From an uncultured Lachnospiraceae bacterium (GTDB lineage Bacteria; Bacillota_A; Clostridia; Lachnospirales; Lachnospiraceae): a DNA stretch of 64,000 nucleotides. The position numbers and the translations under genes are program-made. Positions 1-6,034 of the stretch are shown piece after piece; positions within the stretch are counted from its first letter, which is position 1; every line of letters begins with the position of its first letter. Below the pieces are notes generated by a model. It worked only from the letters and a program-made list of their open reading frames with translations, had not been told where the DNA came from and ran no database searches. The stretch lies in NCBI GenBank assembly GCA_951801245.1, contig CATOMC010000004.1, forward strand, positions 1 through 64,000. Reading direction: 5' to 3'.

Positions 1-136
1 AAATATACGTGAATATCTATCAGACTGAATAGCTGTTGAACAATTAGCTTTGCAAAGAGCCGAATGCGGAAAAGCCGCACGTTCGGTTCTGCGAGGGGTA
101 CGCCTGCAAGGGGCGTATCTACTCAACCTTTCGATG
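1..136 (+). mobile_element. 3' end of a group II intron (domains V and VI)
   Basis: Positions 57-90 form a 34-nt domain V: the GAGCCG and CGGTTC arms enclose an inner TGCGG/CCGCA stem with an A-rich loop. A domain VI-like hairpin follows (GGTACGCC pairing with GGCGTATC) with an unpaired A near 121 as branch-point candidate, so the 3' splice site should lie near 125-136. The intron body and any reverse transcriptase gene lie upstream of the window. The exact end cannot be fixed without the sequence of an empty site. Confidence 0.75.
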
Positions 137-196
137 CAAACGCAGAGGGGACTGCCCCTCTGACTACGGGTAAAGCCGGGAAAGGGGGGATTGCTT

Positions 197-289
197 ATGA
201 GCGATTATGAACTGCTGACGGTTGTCCTGATGATTCTTGGAATCATAGTGTCAATCCTGATTGCTTACATAAATCACACAAAAAAGTAA
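197..289 (+). CDS. holin-like type I toxin, 30-residue membrane peptide
   Basis: A 30-codon frame begins MSDYELLTVV, continues as one hydrophobic helix (about residues 7-25) and ends with a basic INHTKK tail. A strong AAAGGGGGG ribosome site lies 7 nt upstream. This architecture matches the putative holin-like toxins (TxpA/BsrG/Fst-like type I toxins) of Firmicutes, which insert in the membrane and are silenced by an antisense RNA. A bidirectional hairpin overlaps the stop codon and a consensus promoter faces the gene from downstream, as expected for such a pair. No clear toxin promoter was seen between the intron end and the start, so the intron may separate the gene from its promoter. Toxicity is inferred, not shown. 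Confidence 0.7.
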   Translation: MSDYELLTVVLMILGIIVSILIAYINHTKK

Positions 290-374
290 CCGTCCTTTTA
301 GCCGAGGAACGCGGTTACTTTTTTGTAGTAATCTAAACCGAGGCTGACCGTCTATCGGCAGTACCTCTTTTTGT
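279..374 (-). ncRNA. predicted antisense antitoxin RNA, about 95 nt
   Basis: The RNA would start about 7 nt after the minus-strand -10 box at 386-381 and end at the bidirectional hairpin at 286-324. It would thus be complementary to the 3' end and terminator region of the toxin transcript, the arrangement known for 3'-overlapping type I antitoxins such as SR4 and RatA. Only the promoter and terminator are visible; the RNA itself is inferred. Confidence 0.55.
286..324. terminator. bidirectional terminator shared by toxin and antisense RNA
   Basis: GTAACCG at 286-292 pairs with CGGTTAC at 312-318. A run of seven T follows on the plus strand. On the minus strand the same stem is followed by six T, so transcripts from both directions can end here. 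The left arm includes the toxin stop codon. Confidence 0.75.
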
Positions 375-380
375 GCTTTT

Positions 381-409
381 ATTGTAACAGATTCCCCCGC
401 GGATGTCAA
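381..409 (-). promoter_or_regulatory. consensus promoter of the antisense RNA
   Basis: On the minus strand TTGACA (409-404) is separated by exactly 17 nt from TACAAT (386-381). This near-perfect vegetative promoter points into the 3' end of the toxin gene and has no gene to serve other than an antisense RNA. Confidence 0.75.
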
Positions 410-583
410 ACGCCGGGGCTTTTTTCGGCTCCAAACGGCGGCGAGAGGTGCCTATGGGGAATATTATAAACCGGAAAGGCTGTGCTGGCAAGTATAAAAG
501 AATGTTTTGTGACTATTGAAAAGAATGGTCAAGAGATGAAAAAAGAACAATCAATAATTCAATAAGAAAACGAATTTGAACTA

Positions 584-611
584 TTGACAACAAAATAGAC
601 TGTGATATTCT
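584..611 (+). promoter_or_regulatory. promoter of the HTH/zinc-ribbon genes
   Basis: TTGACA (584-589) and TATTCT (606-611) are separated by 16 nt, 31 nt upstream of the ATG at 643, which has a GGAGGAAT ribosome site. Confidence 0.6.
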
Positions 612-642
612 ATGGTCAGTTGAACGGGACGGAGGAATAAGT

Positions 643-747
643 ATGAATGAAGAAATTAAAGTTCATCCGATTAAAACTTGTAAGGACTTTGGTTTGGCAA
701 AACGGAATTTTGAGGAACTGACAAAAAAATCAGTTCGTTACAGTTAG
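643..747 (+). CDS. 34-codon N-terminal frame leading into the HTH protein by -1 shift
   Basis: The frame starts with MNEEIKVHPIKTCKDFGL after a clear GGAGG site and ends at TAG 745-747, just before the next start. It contains an A7 run (722-729 region) read as ACA AAA AAA. A -1 slip there continues without a stop through ISSLQLDLELDDEE into the 750-1589 frame. The most likely original product is one protein of about 315 residues. Slippage, a recent indel or a sequencing error in the homopolymer are all possible. Confidence 0.5.
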   Translation: MNEEIKVHPIKTCKDFGLAKRNFEELTKKSVRYS

Positions 748-749
748 AT

Positions 750-1589
750 TTGGAATTGGATGATGAAGAAACGCCTAAACTAGAGAGTGGAATTGTGGAG
801 ATGGAACAAAAGTTAGAGGAGCAGAAAAAGATCATTAATGGATTTATAAATGCACAAGTAAACTACGATTCCAAGTTTTTAAGCAGTAATTTGGATTATT
901 TGCTAAAGAGGCATGGCCTGCGGATTTCTGACCTTGAAGAATTATTAGGGGTAAGTGCAGGATATGTTTCCAGGACTGTTAATCCGGATTCGAAGAAAAG
1001 ATTGTCTGTGGATATTGTTTGGAAAATATCAGCGATTTTTCAAGTTAATGTCGATGATCTTTTACATATCGATTTTCAGGTTCCTACACAATCTTTGAGT
1101 GATGTAATTGACTTTTTTAAGAAATTGAAGCAGGAGACGGATGAAGCAACAATTCATTGGAACAATCAAGGTAATAAGAAAGAAGATCATGTAGGGATAT
1201 TTTTCAGGAAATTGGAGGAAGGCGGACTGGATGGAACAAAGCGGTATCAGTACGCTCCGGATGGGAATGCAAATGAAACAAAGGCAGTAGGGCTTACGGA
1301 TGACCTTTTTTCCGCAGAAACCAGTATAGGTCAACTTTATCTTTTGCCACTTGAAGATCAATTTGGTGAAAAGGGGTATGAACTGTATCGTTATACAGGC
1401 CAGGAGGATTATAATCAAAACTACTATGATAGTGATGGGCCAGACCTAGAGTTGATTTGCTCAACTTTTGATGATAAGAGTAATACATTGAAAGGAAAAT
1501 GTGATGAACTTTTTCAATCTGTTAAGTTGCATGAATCAGATTTTGTAATATCTGAATCGGCAAAAAATTTAATTGAGGAGGTGTTATAA
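750..1589 (+). CDS. XRE-type helix-turn-helix protein
   Basis: The 279-codon frame opens with TTG at 750. It has no good ribosome site of its own, and the reading frame is open further upstream, which argues that translation enters from the 643 frame. Residues 1-40 are acidic and coiled (LESGIVEMEQKLEEQKK). Residues about 48-100 form an HTH domain (LDYLLKRHGLRISDLEELL, then GVSAGYVSRTVNP and a conserved LSVDIVWKISAIFQV region). The C-terminal 170 residues are not recognised. The zinc-ribbon gene starts directly after its stop codon, so the two are probably co-translated. The nearby intron and holin suggest a mobile-element regulator. DNA binding is inferred from the fold. Confidence 0.65.
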   Translation: MELDDEETPKLESGIVEMEQKLEEQKKIINGFINAQVNYDSKFLSSNLDYLLKRHGLRISDLEELLGVSAGYVSRTVNPDSKKRLSVDIVWKISAIFQVNVDDLLHIDFQVPTQSLSDVIDFFKKLKQETDEATIHWNNQGNKKEDHVGIFFRKLEEGGLDGTKRYQYAPDGNANETKAVGLTDDLFSAETSIGQLYLLPLEDQFGEKGYELYRYTGQEDYNQNYYDSDGPDLELICSTFDDKSNTLKGKCDELFQSVKLHESDFVISESAKNLIEEVL

Positions 1590-1790
1590 ATGGAAGGGAT
1601 AAAAACCAAAGGGGTAATCAAATGTCCTTGCTGCAGTAAGGGGAAGATTTTAGCGAATGAAGATGCTGCAGGAAAACCCTCTATTCAATGTAGCAAATGT
1701 CATACATTTTTGCTGATGGATTATGATAAAATGACCGCAGAGCCAACTTTGCGGGAAAAAGAAGTTTACAAAATGGTTGTGAATGAATAA
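1590..1790 (+). CDS. small zinc-ribbon protein, 66 residues
   Basis: Two CxxC-type pairs (CPCC at residues 12-15 and CSKC at 34-37) make a rubredoxin-like zinc ribbon; the tail is charged. The ATG abuts the stop codon of the HTH gene, and the ribosome site GAGGAGG lies in the end of that gene, so coupled translation is likely. The partner and role are not known; nucleic-acid or protein binding is the usual use of this fold. Confidence 0.65.
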   Translation: MEGIKTKGVIKCPCCSKGKILANEDAAGKPSIQCSKCHTFLLMDYDKMTAEPTLREKEVYKMVVNE

Positions 1791-1841
1791 GGGAATGTTT
1801 GCTGACTGAGCAATAGGGCGTCATATAGGACAGTCACTAAT

Positions 1842-1908
1842 GGCCAGAGCAGATTATTGGGACAGGGTACAAACTCTGCCAGATAATTTGTTCTGGCTAT
1901 TTTATATG
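1842..1908 (+). terminator. terminator after the HTH/zinc-ribbon pair
   Basis: GGCCAGAGCAGATTAT (1842-1857) pairs, with a few GU pairs, with ATAATTTGTTCTGGCT (1883-1898), followed by ATTTTATAT. It separates the regulator pair from the holin gene. Confidence 0.5.
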
Positions 1909-1975
1909 TGTAAGCAGGATATGGACAAGCCATGCAGATGATGAATAGATTATTATGAGAAAGGATGGGACGGAT

Positions 1976-2332
1976 ATGGCAGACTATATTATTCAATTAT
2001 TGGGAGGAATTGATAAATTTTTATCTGCGCAGATTGTATTCATGGTAATAAATTACATAGCGGAAATGATTCTTGTGATCGTGGGTGAGGAGAAGCGTTC
2101 CAATGTATTTTTGCTAAAGAATATGTTTAAGAAAGCAGCGATATTTAGTTTGGTGATTGTCTCCAACATTGTAGGCACAATCATTGAAAGCAGTTATGCA
2201 ATTCGGACGGCAGTTATTTTGTTTTATATTTCAAATGAAGGGCTTGCTATAGTAAAGAATATAAATCGGCTTGGAGGGCCTCTTCCTCAAATATTGGTAA
2301 AGATGCTAAATCAGATAGGGGATGGGAAATAA
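1976..2332 (+). CDS. phage-type holin (toxin secretion/phage lysis family)
   Basis: About 118 residues from MADYIIQLLGG. Hydrophobic helices lie at about residues 20-40, 60-78 and 80-95, and the C-terminal pattern YISNEGLAIVKNINRLGGPL is typical of the phage holin family found in clostridial prophages. I chose ATG 1976 because AAAGGA lies 10 nt upstream, whereas ATG 1955 has no ribosome site. Holins form membrane lesions that release endolysins, but no endolysin is nearby, so this is probably a prophage or integrative-element leftover. The frame itself is intact. Confidence 0.75.
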   Translation: MADYIIQLLGGIDKFLSAQIVFMVINYIAEMILVIVGEEKRSNVFLLKNMFKKAAIFSLVIVSNIVGTIIESSYAIRTAVILFYISNEGLAIVKNINRLGGPLPQILVKMLNQIGDGK

Positions 2333-2383
2333 CATAGTTGCAGAAAGGTACCCTTTATTATAGAAAGAACCCATTCCGAAACG

Positions 2384-2438
2384 GGGTGGGGTAAAAATCA
2401 TAGGGTGGGTAAAACCCCATGCAAAAGTTACCCCACCC
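2384..2438. repeat. inverted repeat with GGGTGGGGTAA arms
   Basis: GGGTGGGGTAA at 2384-2394 is matched by TTACCCCACCC at 2428-2438. The 33-nt loop carries a partial third copy (GGGTGGGTAAAA at 2403-2414). No T-run follows. It could be a recombinase or replication protein site at the end of the mobile element, or a structured RNA. Confidence 0.5.
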
Positions 2439-2469
2439 TTAGAGTTTCTATTGTTCGTATTGAGGTGCG

Positions 2470-2537
2470 AACGAGGCGGGTGTCTCCTTTCCCGGCAGAT
2501 ACGGACACGGAAAGCTTGCAAAGACCCTCGTTTTTTG
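2470..2537 (+). terminator. possible terminator at the end of the mobile region
   Basis: AACGAGG (2470-2476) pairs with CCTCGTT (2526-2532) and is followed by T-rich sequence (2531-2536). The loop is long (about 50 nt), so the call is moderate. Confidence 0.4.
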
Positions 2538-2962
2538 ATGAAAAAATGATAAAAATAGAACGCATAAAAAGAAAAAACTGTTCCGGAAACTTGTTTTTTT
2601 CACTTCATTGTACCACATCTTTTATATGCGTAACCGGCACTGTTCCAGTCAGTTGTTGGAGAATTTAGATTTGAGCATTGATTCTGCTTTGTTTGCACTC
2701 TCCTACTCCCGTTTCCATAATTCCTAATTCACCTCCATATGTTTACCCCCATGCATGGAGTATAAAAAAGAAAGAAATCCGTAAATACTTTTCGGGAATT
2801 CGGGAGGCGGTAGACATGAGTTCGTCATGAACCGTTAGCCCGGCTAACGATTTGAAATCTTCATATTGTAAACATATTTTTCCTCCCGTGTATGATAGGT
2901 TTTATTATAATGGCGGGCCGGGGAAAAAGCAAGAAACATAGAACTGCTTTTGCTTATACCAT
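2538..2962. other. gene-free junction with a 17-bp palindrome and an orphan -10 box
   Basis: No convincing coding frame is present. A perfect palindrome CGTTAGCCCGGCTAACG lies at 2833-2849, and TATAAT at 2906-2911. This looks like the operator and -10 region of the former fructan/sucrose operon whose first genes have been deleted, since the permease fragment at 2963 begins 50 nt later. Confidence 0.4.
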
Positions 2963-3226
2963 GTGATTATTCCGATGATGCGCACAACCATGTCTACGGT
3001 AGCCGTGCTGATTATCACAGGAGTGTTTAAAATATTTGAGATTGTACAGCAGACGACCGGAGGAGGTCCGAACCATCTGTCCGAAACATTGGTAACATAT
3101 AGTTATTCTATGACATTTTCCAGCAGTGATTATGGATATGGGATGTCGCTTGCAATGGTTACGTTTTTACTGTCACTGTTAATTACGGCAATTTACAGTA
3201 CAGTAACAAAGGAAAGGGAGGGTTAA
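2963..3226 (+). pseudogene. C-terminal fragment of a sugar ABC transporter permease (UgpA/LplB type)
   Basis: The 87 residues from IIPMMRTTMSTVAVLIITG through TTGGGPNHLSETLVTYSY to the stop match the last two membrane segments and the GGGP motif of the first permease subunit of sugar ABC transporters. The family needs about 290 residues, so roughly 200 N-terminal residues are missing, and GTG 2963 is only a convenient internal codon. The second permease starts 6 nt after its stop, preserving the operon order. It is non-functional by inference. Confidence 0.8.
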
Positions 3227-3231
3227 GGACT

Positions 3232-4737
3232 ATGGTAAGTAAGAGAAAAAAGACAGTCCAGTATATATTGATGGTGTTTATCACATTAATGGTTGTGTTT
3301 CCGTTTTTATGGATGCTGGTTCTCTCCTTTAAGACAAATTCCGAGATATTATCTTCACCGTTATCATTGCCTAAGACGTTTAATTTTGATAATTACCGGC
3401 ATGCAATGGAAACGCTTAACTTTCCGAAACTGTATGGAAATACGATTTTTGTATGTGTGACCTCATTGGTAGCAGAGTTGATCATTACATTTTGCAGTTC
3501 TTTTGTCCTTGCGAGAATGGAATTTAAGAACGAGAAAATGAGAAAGATGCTTTATGGATTTTTGATTATGGGTCTGTCCATATCCCCGTTTATCCTGTTG
3601 TTGCCGGTATACAAGATCAATGTATTTTTTGGATTCAGAGGGAAGATTGCGCTGATCTTTCCATACATTGCGACTTCTATTTCTTTCAATACCTTGCTTC
3701 TTGTAGGGTATCTGAAATCTCTGCCCGTTGAGATAGATGAGGCGGCTATTATTGACGGGTGTAATATATGGGACCTTATGGTGAGAATTATACTTCCTAT
3801 GACAAAGCCTGTGATTGCTACGGTTGTCATTTTCAATGTTTTATACATCTGGAATGAATTCCCGTTTGCATCAGTTATGCTGAGGGATGTCTCCTATTAT
3901 ACATACGATGACCATATGCGGGGTGGCTGCTTTTCGGGAAGCGCCATTGAACATGACGGCAGGCTGTTTTTGATGTACACAGGCGTTAAGAATGATGGAA
4001 ATGGATTTGAACAGACCCAGTGTATCGCTTACAGCGAGGACGGGATACATTTTGAGAAATATGAGGGGAATCCTGTGCTGACGCCGCCGGAAGGAGTTCC
4101 TGCTGATCTGTTCCGTGACCCGAAGGTGTGGAAGCATGGGGATACTTACTATATGGTCTGCGGCGCCAGCAGGGATCACAAAGCCCAGGCACTTTTGTAT
4201 CGCTCAGATGATATGATTCACTGGACATTTTTCAATGTCCTGGCGGAGAGCCGGGGTGAGTGGGGTTATATGTGGGAGTGTCCGGATTTTTACCGGATAG
4301 GAGACAAGTATGTGTTGATGGTGTCTCCGATGGGGGCAGGAGAACGTACTGTAGTATATATGGTGGGTGATTTTGACTATGCGACAGGTAAGTTTTCCTA
4401 TCAGATCAATGGGGAGATTGACTGGGGCCATGATTACTATGCCCCGCAGTCTTTCGTAGCGCCGGACGGCCGGAGGCTTATTGTAGGATGGGCAAACTGC
4501 TGGGACTGGATGCCGTTTTGGAAAGATTGGGGGCCGGCGTATAAGGAAGGATGGTGCGGATCATTTAATATCGTAAGAGAAGTGCAGATGACGGACAATG
4601 GAACACTCAGGTTTTTGCCAATTAAAGAACTGGAATCCCTCCGCACAGAAGGAAACATTCAGGATAAATTGATCATAGGGGTAGAATGGGATAAGGATGT
4701 GTGCCTGCGGAGGGAAGGTAACGGTGACAGATATTGA
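3232..4737 (+). pseudogene. in-frame chimera: sugar ABC permease (MalG type) fused to GH32 beta-fructosidase
   Basis: Residues 1 to about 218 are a MalG-type permease: membrane helices, and the EAA loop EAAIIDGCNIWDLMVRIILP near residues 170-190. At about nucleotide 3888 the frame changes, without a shift, into a GH32 beta-fructosidase (GGCFSGSAI, then FRDPKVW with the conserved RDP, and MWECPDFY with the catalytic acid). The GH32 part lacks its N-terminus, including the WMNDPNG nucleophile motif, and the permease lacks its last membrane helices. A single deletion between two adjacent operon genes explains this. Neither activity is likely to survive. The fused protein is about 500 residues if expressed. 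Confidence 0.85.
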
Positions 4738-4742
4738 GACAT

Positions 4743-4871
4743 ATGGGATCAAGGCGTGTGGGTGAATTTTATACAGACCAGACAGCCGAGGGAATTTCAT
4801 TTTTTGTTGATAGTGTGGCAAATATGGACATTGTAAATATGATTTGGAGTAAGGAGACAGGTCTTAAATGA
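4743..4871 (+). pseudogene. displaced C-terminal tail of the GH32 enzyme
   Basis: A short frame reading GEFYTDQTAEGISFFVDS resembles the C-terminal beta-sandwich end of GH32 enzymes. It is in another frame from the preceding chimera, so a second deletion or frameshift removed the middle of this domain. Its TGA overlaps the ATG of the following fructokinase fragment (ATGA), the normal operon arrangement. Confidence 0.55.
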
Positions 4872-5568
4872 AAAGATATGATGTAACTGCTTTAAGGGAA
4901 TTATTGATTGATTTTACAGAAAATGGGAAAGGCCCCAAGGGAATCCTTTGTTTGAGGCAAATCACGGAGGCGCTCCTTACAATGTATTGGCAATGTTGGC
5001 GAAGTTAGGTCATAAAACAGCTTTTATGGGAAAAGTTGGCTATATTTTTTTGGGGGGGGGGGGCACAGCTTAAAGCCAGTATCGAAGAAGTCGGAATTGA
5101 TTCATCATTTTTATGCATGGATGGCAAAATACATACTACGCTGGCTACGACGGGATTTGGGAAGCAACGGAGAAGGCGGTTTGTATGACCGAGAAAGCCG
5201 GCATTTTGATTTCTTTTGACCCTAATCTGCGCCCTCTCCTTTGGAAAAGTCTGGACGATGCGAAAGAGGCAGTATTCTATGGCCTTGCCCATTGCCAGAT
5301 ATTAGAGATTTCTGATAACGAAATTCAATGGCTGACAGGGGAGGATGATTATTCAAAGGGAGTAGAGTGGATTAATGAAAGGTATCATATTCCGTTGGTG
5401 CTGGTTTCTATGGGAAAGCAGGGGAGCCGGGCATATTACAACAATATGATGGTGGAGGCTGCCCCTTTTTTGCAGAAAGCTGCCGACTCAGGGAACATAG
5501 AACAAATAAGAAGTGTATGTTTTGTATTGCTTACGAATAACAGTCCATTTACATACTTTCCTTTCTAA
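4868..5568 (+). pseudogene. fructokinase (PfkB family), broken by deletions and frameshifts
   Basis: The opening reads KRYDVTAL, then LLIDFTENGKG, and in another frame EANHGGAPYNVLAMLAKLG, HKTAFMGKVG and KASIEEVGIDSSF. A long later frame (5113-5568) carries the fructokinase pattern ISFDPNLRPLLW, ISDNEIQWLTGEDDY and LVSMGKQGSRAYY. A stretch of about 50 residues between HTTLA and the helix before KAVCMTEKAG is missing. The C-terminal GAGD catalytic motif has been lost after VEAAPFLQ. A run of 12 G (5052-5063) after seven T lies in the first part. The kinase would have phosphorylated fructose released by the GH32 enzyme; it is now inactive. Confidence 0.85.
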
Positions 5569-5594
5569 GATGTATTAGATGTGAGAACTTTATC

Positions 5595-5651
5595 TTGACA
5601 TTTGAGACTGTCTGGTGTAGTCTGCAATACAGACCACTGTGAGTGGTCTGT
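5595..5651 (+). promoter_or_regulatory. promoter and palindromic operator of blaI-M56 operon
   Basis: TTGACA (5595-5600) is followed after 17 nt by TAGTCT (5618-5623), itself inside an AGACT-N9-AGTCT dyad. Just downstream, ACAGACCACT (5629-5638) and AGTGGTCTGT (5642-5651) form a perfect 10-bp inverted repeat with a 3-nt centre. BlaI repressors bind dyads overlapping their own promoter, so this is the likely autoregulatory operator. Confidence 0.65.
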
Positions 5652-5669
5652 GAAAGGAGAAGGAAACAT

Positions 5670-6029
5670 ATGGCAGAAATACAACTGGGTGTTATTGAGG
5701 CACGATATGCTGATATGATTTGGGCGCATGAGCCGGTTACTTCGTCTGAACTGGTAAAGATGACAGCGGTAGAATTTAACTGGAAGAGAACAACGGCACA
5801 TAATGTATTGCGGAGGTTAATAGACAAAGGATTGTTCCGTAATGAAAATGGAGTGGTAACTGCTGTGATTTCCAGAGATGAATTTTATTCCATGCAGAGC
5901 AGACAATATGTGGAAGATACCTTTGCCGGCTCGCTTCCGGCATTTATTGCGGCATTTATGCAGGGTTCCAAGATTACAGCGGATGAAGCGGAAGCAATCC
6001 GCAGGATGATTGACAGGGCAGAGGAGTAA
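5670..6029 (+). CDS. blaI: BlaI/MecI/CopY-family repressor
   Basis: A protein of 119 residues. It has the winged-helix pattern of the family (IQLGVIEARYADMIWAH, SSELVKM, NWKRTTAHNVLRRLIDKGL) followed by a C-terminal dimerisation region (SLPAFIAAFMQGSKITADEAEAIRRMI). The start is ATG 5670 behind AAAGGAGAAGGA; earlier in-frame starts lie in the operator. In the family the repressor is released or cleaved when the partner membrane peptidase senses a cell-wall drug. The partner gene begins 5 nt after the stop. The inducer here is unknown. Confidence 0.88.
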   Translation: MAEIQLGVIEARYADMIWAHEPVTSSELVKMTAVEFNWKRTTAHNVLRRLIDKGLFRNENGVVTAVISRDEFYSMQSRQYVEDTFAGSLPAFIAAFMQGSKITADEAEAIRRMIDRAEE

Positions 6030-6034
6030 AGGGT

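Noticed and set aside
1062..1418. Minus-strand open frame of 118 codons opposite the HTH gene
   Set aside because: It is antisense to a supported gene, has no ribosome site and shows no recognisable protein features.
1976..2332. Active prophage lysis cassette
   Set aside because: Only a holin is found; no endolysin, tail or packaging genes are adjacent.
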